11,059 nt of DNA from Paludibacter sp. (GTDB lineage: Bacteria; Bacteroidota; Bacteroidia; Bacteroidales; Paludibacteraceae): assembly GCA_024709185.1 (NCBI GenBank), contig JANJXE010000260.1, positions 1-11,059 of the forward strand, in the 5' to 3' direction. Below are positions 1-8,490 of this stretch, in pieces; within the stretch, counting starts at the first letter, position 1; the number at the start of each line of letters is the position of its first letter. A model generated the notes under the pieces. It was not told the origin of the DNA and did no database searches. It saw nothing but the letters and a program-made list of their open reading frames with translations. A program made the position numbers and the translations under genes.

Positions 1-4
1 GTCA

Positions 5-1450
5 TTACTCATTAAACAGTAACTGATACGGGTTTTCTATGGCATCAATGATCCAGCGCAGGAAACGGATTCCATCTGCTCCGTCAATCACACGGTGATC
101 GTACGATAGCGAGAAAGGCAACATCATGCGGGGTTCAAACTTACCATCGATCCATACCGGTTCGATTGCACCACGCGATACACCCAGAATAGCAACTTCA
201 GGCGCATTCACAATAGGAGTAAATGCGGTTCCGCCTATACCTCCCAGGTTGGTAATTGTAAAACATCCGCCCTGAAGATCGGCAACACTTACCTTTTTGT
301 TGCGTGCCTTTTCGGCCAGAGCGTTCATTTCTTTCGAAATTTCGATTACATTCATCTGGTCGGTATTCTTAATCACCGGAACAATCAGTCCAAAGTCGGT
401 ATCGACTGCAATTCCAACATTGTAGTATTTTTTGTAGATAATCGCCTGATTAGCCATATCCACACTGCTGTTAAATTGCGGAAAACGTTTCAGCGCCAAT
501 GTTACAATTTTCACCAGCATAGCAGTAACAGTCAGTTTTGCACCCTGCTTTTCAGCCTGTTTTGCATAACTTTTTCTGAATTTCTCCAGTTCGGTAATAT
601 CTGCTTTATCGAATTGTGTAACATGAGGAATGGTCTGCCAGGCATTGCTCAGGTGCTGAGCTGTTTTCAGTCGAATGTTCGACATAGCCTGCGATTCAAT
701 GGCTCCGTATTTCGAGAAATCGGGAAGAGGTTCGTGATGAACAGCTCCTGATACGACCACGGTTTGCTGAACACGATTTTCGTGGAGGTACTTGCTGTAG
801 GCTTTCACATCATCGAGAGAAATGCGTCCACCGGGACCGGTTCCCTTTACATCGTTCACATTTACACCAATTTCACGCGCCAATCGACGTACCGAAGGCG
901 CTGCAGGTGCTGCATTTTGAAGGATGGGTGGTTGATTTTCAACCAGCACTACTGCATGCGAAGGTCCGTCAACTGCAGCAGGCGATACAGGAGGCAAGGC
1001 CTGAACAGCTGGTATTGTGGCTGATGCTGCAACAGTGGCTGTCGGGTGTGTGACTGATGCTTCAACCTTAGTTACAGGTGCTTCACTGGACGGTGTACTT
1101 GCTTGCAGAGAAGTTCCTGATGTTGCAATAGGATCAGCCACTACAGGTACTTCCTCTACAGCTGCCTGAGCAACTGGCGCTGCAACTGCAGGAGCCACAG
1201 CTTCCGCCGTAACACTACCTTCGTTTACTTCAAACACCACCTGTCCAATGCTTACTTTATCACCTTCCTTTACATTCAGCGAAACCACCACTCCACTCAC
1301 ATCGGATGGCACTTCAATGGTTGCCTTATCGGTTTCAAGTTCCAGTACCGACTGATCGATAGCGACTTCATCACCAACTTTTATCAGTACCCCGACAATC
1401 ACGGCCGAGCTGATATTTTCTCCCAGTTCGGGTATTTTAAATTGTTTCAT
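5..1450 (-). CDS. aceF: Pyruvate dehydrogenase E2, dihydrolipoamide acetyltransferase
   Basis: This is the E2 core of the cytoplasmic pyruvate dehydrogenase complex, which moves the acetyl group from lipoamide to CoA. The 481 residues hold one N-terminal lipoyl domain (about 1-76) with the lipoylated lysine K42 in ETDKA. An Ala/Pro/Val-rich flexible linker (about 77-182) follows, then a peripheral subunit-binding domain (about 184-220, with GTGPGGRI). The catalytic acetyltransferase domain (about 245-481) carries the active-site motif DHRVIDG, with H452 and D456. The ATG is preceded by AAAAGGA five bases upstream, one of the few clear Shine-Dalgarno sites here. It lies 65 bases after aceE on the same strand, so the two are very likely co-transcribed. 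The pairing with a homodimeric-type E1 makes pyruvate the likely substrate rather than 2-oxoglutarate or branched-chain 2-oxoacids. The protein is complete. Confidence 0.95.
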   Translation of the reverse strand: MKQFKIPELGENISSAVIVGVLIKVGDEVAIDQSVLELETDKATIEVPSDVSGVVVSLNVKEGDKVSIGQVVFEVNEGSVTAEAVAPAVAAPVAQAAVEEVPVVADPIATSGTSLQASTPSSEAPVTKVEASVTHPTATVAASATIPAVQALPPVSPAAVDGPSHAVVLVENQPPILQNAAPAAPSVRRLAREIGVNVNDVKGTGPGGRISLDDVKAYSKYLHENRVQQTVVVSGAVHHEPLPDFSKYGAIESQAMSNIRLKTAQHLSNAWQTIPHVTQFDKADITELEKFRKSYAKQAEKQGAKLTVTAMLVKIVTLALKRFPQFNSSVDMANQAIIYKKYYNVGIAVDTDFGLIVPVIKNTDQMNVIEISKEMNALAEKARNKKVSVADLQGGCFTITNLGGIGGTAFTPIVNAPEVAILGVSRGAIEPVWIDGKFEPRMMLPFSLSYDHRVIDGADGIRFLRWIIDAIENPYQLLFNE

Positions 1451-1455
1451 ACAAA

Positions 1456-1464
1456 TCCTTTTTT
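1456..1464 (-). promoter_or_regulatory. Shine-Dalgarno-like site of the E2 gene
   Basis: Read on the minus strand this is AAAAAAGGA, five bases before the E2 ATG at 1450. It stands out because most other starts in the window have only A-rich leaders. It supports the chosen start and suggests efficient re-initiation inside the aceE-aceF transcript. Confidence 0.5.
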
Positions 1465-1515
1465 ACTAATTGACAGCTTTCCAAAACGTAAATTTTATCT
1501 TCTGTCGATTTACTT

Positions 1516-4188
1516 TTACGAAATCATCGGGTTTAACTTATTCGGATTGATATCCAGATCTTTCATCGCTTTCTTCAAATCAGCCGACTTGAATTTACCT
1601 TCTTTATACAAGGCATACAGAGTAGAAAACACAATGTGCTTAGTATCCACTTCGAAGAAATCGCGCAATTCGGCACGGCCTTCGCTCCGACCAAAACCAT
1701 CGGTCCCCAGTGCATAAAGGCGTTTTGGCAACCATTTCGAAATCGAATCCGGAATAGCTTTCATATAATCTGATGCAGCTACAAGCACGCCTTCATTTTC
1801 AATCTGGGTCGAAACATAAGGCACTTTCTCTTTTTTATCAGGATTCAGCATATTGTAACGCTCAGCTTCCAGTGCATCCTGACGCAGTTCCTTGTAGCTG
1901 GTTACACTATACACATTCGACGACACTCCGTATTTTTCTTCAAGGATTTCCGCTGCCCTTATTACTTCATTCAGAATAGTTCCGCTACCCAGTAAATTAG
2001 CTACCAGTGGTTTCGAGTTGTCCGATCCGGCTTTGAAACGGTACATTCCTTTCAGGATACCGTCCTTCACACCTTCCGGCATGGCTGGCATTGCATAGTT
2101 TTCATTCATGATGGTCACATAGTAAAACACATCTTCCTGTTCCTCATACATCCTGCGGATACCATCGCGGATAATCACCGCCAACTCATAGGCAAATGCA
2201 GGGTCATAGGCCACCATATTCGGAATCGTCATGGCATGCAGGTGACTGTGTCCATCCTGGTGCTGTAATCCTTCACCAGCAAGGGTTGTACGACCGGCTG
2301 TGCCACCAATCATAAATCCTTTGGCTTTCATATCCGCAGCTGCCCAAACCAGGTCGCCTACACGTTGCAAACCGAACATCGAGTAATACACAAAGAATGG
2401 CATCATGTTGATACCGTGGTTGGCATAAGCCGTTCCCGCAGCAATAAACGACGACATAGCTCCTGCTTCGGTAATTCCTTCTTCCAGAATCTGACCATCT
2501 TTTGCTTCCTTATAATAGAGAAGCAATTCCCGGTCTACTGGTTCGTAGAGCTGTCCGACATGCGAATAAATACCATGCTGACGGAACAGCGACTCCATAC
2601 CAAAAGTACGGGCTTCGTCGGGGATAATCGGAACAATGAGTTTTCCGATCTCCTTATCCTTTAATATTTTAGTGAAGATACGCACAAATGCCATGGTCGA
2701 TGAAAGCTCACGTCCATCCGAACCGGTATAAAACTCGGCAAATACATCTTCGGGTGGAGTTTTAATCGGACGTACATCCTCGCGACGCTGTGGCACATAT
2801 CCACCCAGTTCCTCGCGACGTTTACGCAGGTACTGCATTTCCGGCGAATCTTCAGGTAATTTATAAAATGGAGCTTTTGCAACTTCATCATCCGAAATCG
2901 GAATTCCGAAACGGGTACGGAATTCTTTCAATTCATCTTCGTTTAACTTTTTTTGTGAATGAGTGATGTTTTTACCTTCACCACTTTCACCCAAACCATA
3001 CCCTTTAATGGTATTAGCCAGAATTACCGTTGGCTGACCTTTGTGGTTCACCGCAGCATTGTAGGCAGCAAATACTTTTTCAGGATCGTGTCCACCACGA
3101 CGCATTTTGCGTATCTGATCATCGGTAAGGTGGCTCACCAGGGCTTGAATTTCCGGATCGGAACCAAAAAATTCCTTGCGAACATAGTCACCGGGAGCAA
3201 TGGAGAATTTCTGCGACTGACCATCGACAATTTCACCCATGCGTTTAACCAGTTTTCCCTTCACATCCTTTTCAATGAGCTCATCCCATTCGCCGCCCCA
3301 CAACACTTTAATCACATTCCAACCGGCACCACGAAATACCGCTTCCAGCTCCTGTACAATCTTGCCATTACCACGAACAGGGCCATCGAGTCGCTGCAGA
3401 TTACAGTTGATTACAAAAATCAGATTATCCAGCTTTTCACGGGAAGCCAGAGTGATAGCTCCAAGTGTTTCCGGTTCATCGGTTTCACCATCGCCCAGGA
3501 AGGCCCATACCTTTTGATTTGACGTGTTTTTCAAACCCCGATCTTCCAGGTAACGGTTAAAACGTGCCTGATAGATAGCCGTAATTGGGCCTAATCCCAT
3601 CGAAACCGTCGAAAACTGCCAGAAATCGGGCATCAGCCATGGATGTGGATACGACGAAAGTCCACCTTTGGGATGCAACTCCCGGCGGAAATTATTCAGT
3701 TGATCCACACTCAGACGACCTTCAAGAAAGGCACGGGCATAAATCCCGGGAGCAGCATGTCCCTGAAAATAAATCATATCACCGTCGTGATTATCCCCAT
3801 TTCCACGGAAGAAATGATTGAATGCCACCTCAAGCAGAGTCGCTACGGATGCATAGGTCGAAATGTGTCCACCAATGCCATTTTCATTTTTATTTGCTTT
3901 TACAACCATTGCCATTGCATTCCAACGAATGAGACTCTTGATCATACGTTCAATCTCTCTGTTACCGGGATAGGGCGGCTGCTTAGCTCGCGAAATTGTA
4001 TTAATATAAGGTGTGTTGGCTGTAAACGGAAGCTCAACACCCGCTTTGTGTGCACGGATTTGCAATTGTTTCAACAAGTCGACCACCCGATCAGGGCCCC
4101 ACTGTTGTAGCACATAATCCATTGAGTATAACCACTCTTCATTTTCAAGCTCTTCGATTTCTCTTGGAATTACTTTATCTTTACTCAT
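1516..4188 (-). CDS. aceE: Pyruvate dehydrogenase E1, homodimeric type
   Basis: This is the thiamine-diphosphate-dependent E1, which decarboxylates pyruvate and acetylates the lipoyl domain of E2. At 890 residues it is close to the length of E. coli AceE and recognisably collinear with it throughout, unlike two-subunit alpha/beta E1 enzymes. The ThDP/Mg binding motif runs from GDGETDEPE (232-240) to the NCN at 261-263. H410 in GEGKNITH corresponds to E. coli H407. E574 in GITEAG corresponds to E. coli E571 by the same offset of three. Other conserved segments are GEGLQHQDGHSH (638-649) and GTDGFGRSE (828-836). The start is an ATG at 4188 with an A/T-rich leader and no Shine-Dalgarno site. It heads the operon with the E2 gene and is divergent from the regulator gene at 4423. 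I found no exact -33/-7 promoter for it. Confidence 0.96.
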   Translation of the reverse strand: MSKDKVIPREIEELENEEWLYSMDYVLQQWGPDRVVDLLKQLQIRAHKAGVELPFTANTPYINTISRAKQPPYPGNREIERMIKSLIRWNAMAMVVKANKNENGIGGHISTYASVATLLEVAFNHFFRGNGDNHDGDMIYFQGHAAPGIYARAFLEGRLSVDQLNNFRRELHPKGGLSSYPHPWLMPDFWQFSTVSMGLGPITAIYQARFNRYLEDRGLKNTSNQKVWAFLGDGETDEPETLGAITLASREKLDNLIFVINCNLQRLDGPVRGNGKIVQELEAVFRGAGWNVIKVLWGGEWDELIEKDVKGKLVKRMGEIVDGQSQKFSIAPGDYVRKEFFGSDPEIQALVSHLTDDQIRKMRRGGHDPEKVFAAYNAAVNHKGQPTVILANTIKGYGLGESGEGKNITHSQKKLNEDELKEFRTRFGIPISDDEVAKAPFYKLPEDSPEMQYLRKRREELGGYVPQRREDVRPIKTPPEDVFAEFYTGSDGRELSSTMAFVRIFTKILKDKEIGKLIVPIIPDEARTFGMESLFRQHGIYSHVGQLYEPVDRELLLYYKEAKDGQILEEGITEAGAMSSFIAAGTAYANHGINMMPFFVYYSMFGLQRVGDLVWAAADMKAKGFMIGGTAGRTTLAGEGLQHQDGHSHLHAMTIPNMVAYDPAFAYELAVIIRDGIRRMYEEQEDVFYYVTIMNENYAMPAMPEGVKDGILKGMYRFKAGSDNSKPLVANLLGSGTILNEVIRAAEILEEKYGVSSNVYSVTSYKELRQDALEAERYNMLNPDKKEKVPYVSTQIENEGVLVAASDYMKAIPDSISKWLPKRLYALGTDGFGRSEGRAELRDFFEVDTKHIVFSTLYALYKEGKFKSADLKKAMKDLDINPNKLNPMIS

Positions 4189-4315
4189 TATAAATAACCA
4201 TTTATGTTAATAACCCTATAAACAACCTACTTTCAATTTAGTTCTCGACAAGTCGCTCAAAAACTGTTAATTAATTTTAATATACCACTTTGATGTATTA
4301 TTAAATCGGGCATGC

Positions 4316-4338
4316 AAGTTTTGGTTAATGGTAAACTT
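4316..4338. repeat. Inverted repeat AAGTTT / AAACTT in the divergent region
   Basis: The 6-base arms AAGTTT (4316-4321) and AAACTT (4333-4338) are separated by 11 bases. The repeat lies between aceE and the regulator gene, about 25 bases before the tighter palindrome at 4363. In A/T-rich DNA such an element can arise by chance, so a protein-binding role is only a possibility. Confidence 0.25.
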
Positions 4339-4362
4339 TTATTCAAAACATAAAAATTTAAC

Positions 4363-4380
4363 TTCAACATGTAAGTTGAA
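4363..4380. promoter_or_regulatory. Perfect inverted repeat, candidate operator
   Basis: TTCAAC (4363-4368), a 6-base spacer and GTTGAA (4375-4380) form a perfect 18-base dyad. It ends 13 bases before the -7 candidate of the regulator gene, about where the -33 element should be. This is a typical place for a repressor or activator site, and the adjacent gene encodes a helix-turn-helix protein. Autoregulation is an inference from position and symmetry only. Confidence 0.4.
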
Positions 4381-4393
4381 TAGAATTTTCCAT

Positions 4394-4401
4394 TAAATTT
4401 G
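4394..4401 (+). promoter_or_regulatory. Candidate Bacteroidota -7 element for the regulator operon
   Basis: TAAATTTG is an exact match to the Bacteroidota -7 consensus TAnnTTTG, 21 bases before the ATG at 4423. No TTTG stands 19-21 bases upstream. The nearest partial match is GTTG at 4375-4378, which is too close and lies inside the inverted repeat. A weak or activator-dependent promoter would fit this, but chance occurrence in A/T-rich DNA is also possible. Confidence 0.4.
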
Positions 4402-4422
4402 TCAGTTAAAAAATTTATCCCT

Positions 4423-4971
4423 ATGAATACACACATTAAACAAATTGCAGAACGCCTGCGCGGTTTACGTGAGGCTGTTAACCTAACTATTAACGAAGCT
4501 GCTTTCAAATGCGGCATCAGTCCGGAAGAGTACGAAAATTTCGAGTCGGGACATTCCGACATCCCCATGAGTTTTCTTTGTGAGGTTGCCGATGTATTCG
4601 GAGTGGAAACAACTTCACTGATAAGTGGCGAGGAACCGCATGCAACAGGCTTTTTCATCACCCGGAAGGGAACTGGCATTGGCATTGAGCGAAACAAAGC
4701 ATACAAGTATCGTTCACTGGCTCATGGTTTCCGAAACGCGAAAGCACAACCATTCGAAGTAACCGTGGAACCATCCAACAGGCCTATCACCCTAAACACA
4801 CATCCCGGTCAGGAATTTAACATGGTACTGGAAGGCAGTATGCAGCTGCAAATCAGTGGAAACGACCTAATACTGCACGAAGGCGATTGTATTTATTTCG
4901 ATTCGTCGCGCCCCCACGGCATGAAGGCCCTGAATGGAGAGAGCGTTCGTTTTCTGGCACTAATTATTTAA
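4423..4971 (+). CDS. XRE-family regulator with C-terminal cupin domain
   Basis: This 182-residue protein is probably the transcriptional regulator of its own two-gene operon. Residues about 7-66 form a Cro/C1-type helix-turn-helix, with ERLRGLREAVNLTINEAAFKCGI-like spacing and a recognition region around 32-44. Residues about 111-181 form a cupin barrel. Motif 1 supplies H127 and E131 (HPGQEF), and motif 2 supplies H165 (SSRPHG), which are possible metal ligands. In this family the cupin is thought to sense a small ligand. I start it at the ATG at 4423 because the HTH begins right after it. A TTG at 4399 would add eight residues but overlaps the -7 candidate. The acyl-CoA ligase follows after 10 bases, so the ligand may be a carboxylate or acyl-CoA; that is inference. 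Confidence 0.88.
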   Translation: MNTHIKQIAERLRGLREAVNLTINEAAFKCGISPEEYENFESGHSDIPMSFLCEVADVFGVETTSLISGEEPHATGFFITRKGTGIGIERNKAYKYRSLAHGFRNAKAQPFEVTVEPSNRPITLNTHPGQEFNMVLEGSMQLQISGNDLILHEGDCIYFDSSRPHGMKALNGESVRFLALII

Positions 4972-4981
4972 ATATTTCTAT

Positions 4982-6625
4982 ATGATTGACCGTTTTTTAA
5001 AGCAAACATCCTTTCGCGATTACGACGATTTCGCTGCCAACTACAGGCTGATTATTCCCGACCAGTTTAATTTCGCTTACGATGTGGTGGATGAATGGGC
5101 ACGCATAGCTCCGGAGAAAAAAGCGCTCTTGTGGACCAATGACAAAGGTGAATGCCGCGAATTCAACTTTAGCGAACTGAAACAGTATTCCGATCGTACG
5201 GCTTCCTATTTTCAACAATTAGGAATAGGCAAAGGCGATAAGGTAATGGCCATTTTAAAACGGCGCTATGAATTCTGGTTTACGATAATCGCTTTGCATA
5301 AAATTGGTGCTGTAATCATCCCTGCAACGCATCTTCTCACAGAAAAGGATATTATTTACCGAAACAATGCAGCCGGTATTAAGGCGATTATCGCTGTGGG
5401 GGAAGAACCTATTCTGAGTAGTATAGAGGCTTCGCGCAAAGCATCGCCGGAGCTTAAGCAGGTAATTTCCATAGGGCCACTGGTTCCCGAAGGCTGGCAT
5501 GATTTTCAGCATGAAATGCCGTTGGCGCCGGATTTTGAATGTGGTAAGGGATGTAATATTAACATTGATCCACTGATTATCAGTTTTACATCGGGCACAA
5601 CAGGCAATCCCAAAATGGTAATGCTCGATCATTTGTACCCACTGGCACATATTGTGACGGCCAAATACTGGCACAACCTGCATCCCGATAGTTTGCACCT
5701 CACCATTGCCGATACCGGCTGGCTCAAGGCGGTATGGGGGAAACTGTACGGCCAGTGGATAGTTGGCGCCTGCGTTTTTGTGTATGATCACGAAAAATTT
5801 GCCCCGACCGACATGCTGGCGATGATACAAAAGTACCGCATCACTTCACTTTGTGCACCACCCACTATTTTCCGCTTTCTAATCAGGGAAGATATCAGTC
5901 AGTATGATTTAAGTTCGCTGGAATATTGTACGATAGCCGGTGAAGCATTGAATCCCGCTGTTTACCAGCAATTTTTAAAACTTACAGGTATTAAATTGAA
6001 AGAAGGATACGGTCAGAGTGAAACGACGGCAACCATCATCACGGCGCCATGGATGGAACCAAAACCCGGCTCGATGGGTAAGCCTAACCCGCATTATCAG
6101 GTCGATTTGGTGACCCCCGACGGTCGTACTGCCGAAGTGGGCGAACAGGGGGAAATTGTGTTGCGACTCAATAAGGGGTATCCTGTTGGATTATTCAAGG
6201 GATATTACCGAAACGAAACACTCACAAATGAGGTGATTCACGATGGTTTATACCATACCGGTGATGTAGCATGGCGCGACGAAGATGGCTATTTCTGGTT
6301 TGTGGGACGCACCGATGATGTGATTAAAAGTTCCGGATATCGTATTGGTCCGTTTGAAGTGGAAAGTGCTCTAATGACCCATCCTGCGGTAGTGGAATGT
6401 GCGGTAACCGGCGTACCTGATGAATTGCGTGGCCAGTTGGTAAAGGCAACTATCATTCTGGCAAAAGAATATTCTGCCTGTGATGAGTTAGCAACTGAAA
6501 TACAGGAACATGTCAAAAAAGTAACCGCACCTTACAAATATCCCCGGATAATCGAGTTTGTGGAAGAGTTACCAAAAACAATTAGTGGCAAAATCAGACG
6601 CGTAGAAATCAGAAATAAAAAATAA
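4982..6625 (+). CDS. AMP-forming acyl-CoA synthetase, medium-chain/ACSM type
   Basis: This 547-residue member of the ANL adenylating superfamily activates a carboxylic acid with ATP to an acyl-adenylate and then to an acyl-CoA. Visible core motifs are the P-loop SFTSGTTGNPK (201-211), YGQSETT (343-349), YHTGD (424-428), GRTDDVIKSSGYRIGP (442-457) and PKTISGK (531-537). K537 is the expected adenylation lysine. The central IADTGWLKAVWGKLYG segment resembles medium-chain (ACSM) and related acyl-CoA synthetases more than acetyl-CoA synthetase, and the protein is also about 100 residues shorter than Acs. A medium, branched or aromatic carboxylate is therefore more likely than acetate, but the substrate is not readable from sequence. 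It starts 10 bases after the regulator gene with no Shine-Dalgarno site and is surely in its operon. Confidence 0.92.
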   Translation: MIDRFLKQTSFRDYDDFAANYRLIIPDQFNFAYDVVDEWARIAPEKKALLWTNDKGECREFNFSELKQYSDRTASYFQQLGIGKGDKVMAILKRRYEFWFTIIALHKIGAVIIPATHLLTEKDIIYRNNAAGIKAIIAVGEEPILSSIEASRKASPELKQVISIGPLVPEGWHDFQHEMPLAPDFECGKGCNINIDPLIISFTSGTTGNPKMVMLDHLYPLAHIVTAKYWHNLHPDSLHLTIADTGWLKAVWGKLYGQWIVGACVFVYDHEKFAPTDMLAMIQKYRITSLCAPPTIFRFLIREDISQYDLSSLEYCTIAGEALNPAVYQQFLKLTGIKLKEGYGQSETTATIITAPWMEPKPGSMGKPNPHYQVDLVTPDGRTAEVGEQGEIVLRLNKGYPVGLFKGYYRNETLTNEVIHDGLYHTGDVAWRDEDGYFWFVGRTDDVIKSSGYRIGPFEVESALMTHPAVVECAVTGVPDELRGQLVKATIILAKEYSACDELATEIQEHVKKVTAPYKYPRIIEFVEELPKTISGKIRRVEIRNKK

Positions 6626-6641
6626 GTTGTATCTCAACTTA
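6623..6641 (-). terminator. Hairpin across two convergent stop codons, likely terminator
   Basis: TAAGTTG (6623-6629), a 5-base loop and CAACTTA (6635-6641) form a perfect 7-pair stem. Its left arm includes the TAA stop of the acyl-CoA synthetase, and the TGA stop of the ABC gene (6634-6636) lies at the loop/right-arm border. Read on the minus strand it is followed directly by TTTTTTATTT, a good U-tract, so it should end the ABC operon. On the plus strand the downstream bases CTCTTTGCC give only a poor U-tract. The stem is short and A/T-rich. Confidence 0.55.
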
Positions 6642-8490
6642 CTCTTTGCCCGTGCAATAGCAGTTCGACTGCCTGTTGCATAGAACCGGCACGGGTTACC
6701 TTTCCTGAATTGACAAAGAAAATTTCATCGGCATTTTCGATGGTGTTGAGTCGGTGAGCAATGACAATACGAGTAGTCGTAGTCGGTAATTTTGCCAGCA
6801 CTTCACCCAATAATTGTTCTGTTACTGTATCGATATTAGCCGTTGCTTCGTCGAGAATGAGTACATCGGGACGGCGCAACACCGCCCGAATAAAGGCAAT
6901 GAGCTGCCTTTGCCCCAAACTGACACCATCGCCTGAAGCATTGATTTCCATCTCGAGGTCATTATTAAACCGATTCATGAGGCCACCAAGGCCTTCATTG
7001 TGCAATAACTCAAGGAGACTATCATTGGAAAGTAACTGCAATTCAGGATTACCATACACGATATTTTCGCGCAGTGTTCCTGTAAATAAAACAGGCTCCT
7101 GTAGAATAAAGCCAATGCGCTGCGCCCGTTCCTCGTGCGAATACGATCGCAAATCCTTCCCATGCAGCAAAATACGACCATTCACCGGGTCGAAAAGTCG
7201 TGAAATAAGGGATGCAGTAGTAGTTTTACCTCCACCGGTAGGCCCTACAAAAGCATAGGTTTTGCCCTGGAGAAGTTCGAAGTTAATTCTGGTAAGTATG
7301 TTCTTGCCGGGAGTATATGCAAAACTAACTTCTTCAAAAACAAGTACTGGTCTCTCAATTGAAGCACGATCGTTAGCTGTCAACTTATCATTCATTCCCG
7401 ATATAGTAGATTTTGAGAATTCTGTGACTGTCGCATTTTGCTGCTGAACTAATTTTTCAACTGTTTGATCTTCTATGATTTCCAAATCGTTTTTCAGTAC
7501 CAGAATCATCGAAATACGATCCCAGCTGGCCAGAGCTACCTGAAAGCTGGACCACAAACTGGCTATCTGGCGCAAAGGATTGTAGAACAATACAATATAC
7601 GACAAAAAACTAATGAGTAAACCAACGGTAAATAAGCCATTCAGAATAAGATAAATACCGAAAGCGAGCACAATGAGCTGACCGATATTGGCTAACAACC
7701 CATACACTGGCGCCAGCGAGGTATTTATAAAGCCAGCTTTCAATGATTTACGGTAATTATCGACATTGGCTTCCTCGAACTTTTGACGAAAATAATCGCG
7801 CCGGTTAAAGGCTACAATAATCTTGAAATTGGAAAGACTTTCCTGAATCTCGGCACTGAGTTGACCGCCACTTTTCAGACTAACTGCATTTTGCTTTTTT
7901 ACAAAGGGTGATACCCAACGGGTAAACAACCACAACACAATTCCCGGAACAAGTGCTGCCACACCCAGTGTAAAGTTAATCGACAGCAGAAAAGCAGCAG
8001 CCCCAACCATCGATACCATACTTCCGGCGAACTGAATCAGCGAATGCGAGAAAAACTGATTAATCTTTTCAGTATCACTATTTATACGGGATATCAAATC
8101 ACCCGATTTATTTTGATTGAAAAAAGAAAACGGAAGTTCCTGAAGCTTGGTAAACAAAGCATTCCGCAGGTTGAACAACATCCTCTGTCCGACTTGTCCC
8201 ATTAGTTGGGTTTGAAAATATCCCGATACCACTACCAGTATAAAAATCACCAACAGGATAATGCCATAGCGAATTACACCGGGATATTCGCGGGTCTGTA
8301 CAAATTTATCCACCGCATCACCAATCAGAAAAGGCGCAATCAGATTGAGCAGCGAGTTAACGATAATCACAACCAATGCAATGATCAGACTACTCTTCTC
8401 GTTTCCAACGAGTTGCCAGATCTTTCTGAACATTTCAGGGGTCGACATCGGTCGGTCGCCGGAAGAATCAAAATTCAAATTATAATTCAT
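6634..8490 (-). CDS. ABC exporter subunit with intact catalytic site (TM288-like)
   Basis: This 618-residue half-transporter sits in the inner membrane, with about six membrane segments (roughly 33-56, 73-92, 151-171, 174-191, 264-283, 287-304) and a nucleotide-binding domain from about 381. The Walker A is GPTGGGKTT (416-424), the Q-loop glutamine is Q464 and the Walker B is VLILDE (543-548) with catalytic E548. The switch histidine is H579. The signature is VSLGQ (523-527) instead of LSGGQ, as expected for the partner that completes a degenerate site. The linker between the two domains (about 331-380) is some 25 residues longer than in relatives and rich in Ser, Thr, Asn and Gln. The ATG at 8490 follows an A-rich leader. 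M15 (8448) is an alternative start. It pairs with the upstream ABC gene. The substrate is unknown. Confidence 0.93.
   Translation of the reverse strand: MNYNLNFDSSGDRPMSTPEMFRKIWQLVGNEKSSLIIALVVIIVNSLLNLIAPFLIGDAVDKFVQTREYPGVIRYGIILLVIFILVVVSGYFQTQLMGQVGQRMLFNLRNALFTKLQELPFSFFNQNKSGDLISRINSDTEKINQFFSHSLIQFAGSMVSMVGAAAFLLSINFTLGVAALVPGIVLWLFTRWVSPFVKKQNAVSLKSGGQLSAEIQESLSNFKIIVAFNRRDYFRQKFEEANVDNYRKSLKAGFINTSLAPVYGLLANIGQLIVLAFGIYLILNGLFTVGLLISFLSYIVLFYNPLRQIASLWSSFQVALASWDRISMILVLKNDLEIIEDQTVEKLVQQQNATVTEFSKSTISGMNDKLTANDRASIERPVLVFEEVSFAYTPGKNILTRINFELLQGKTYAFVGPTGGGKTTTASLISRLFDPVNGRILLHGKDLRSYSHEERAQRIGFILQEPVLFTGTLRENIVYGNPELQLLSNDSLLELLHNEGLGGLMNRFNNDLEMEINASGDGVSLGQRQLIAFIRAVLRRPDVLILDEATANIDTVTEQLLGEVLAKLPTTTTRIVIAHRLNTIENADEIFFVNSGKVTRAGSMQQAVELLLHGQRVS

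Noticed and set aside
2959..3522. 187-residue open frame on the plus strand inside aceE
   Set aside because: It lies entirely opposite a highly conserved E1 region and shows no recognisable domain; it is a by-product of the real gene.
4341..4352. Minus-strand TATGTTTTG as an aceE promoter -7 element
   Set aside because: The spacer within the element is one base too long and no -33 TTTG lies at the right distance, so no aceE promoter was assigned.
4399..4422. TTG start that would lengthen the XRE-cupin protein by eight residues
   Set aside because: It overlaps the -7 promoter candidate, and the helix-turn-helix domain begins just after the ATG at 4423, which is a normal start for the family.
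5255..5830. 191-residue open frame on the minus strand inside the acyl-CoA synthetase gene
   Set aside because: It is antisense to conserved ligase motifs and has no domain-like composition.
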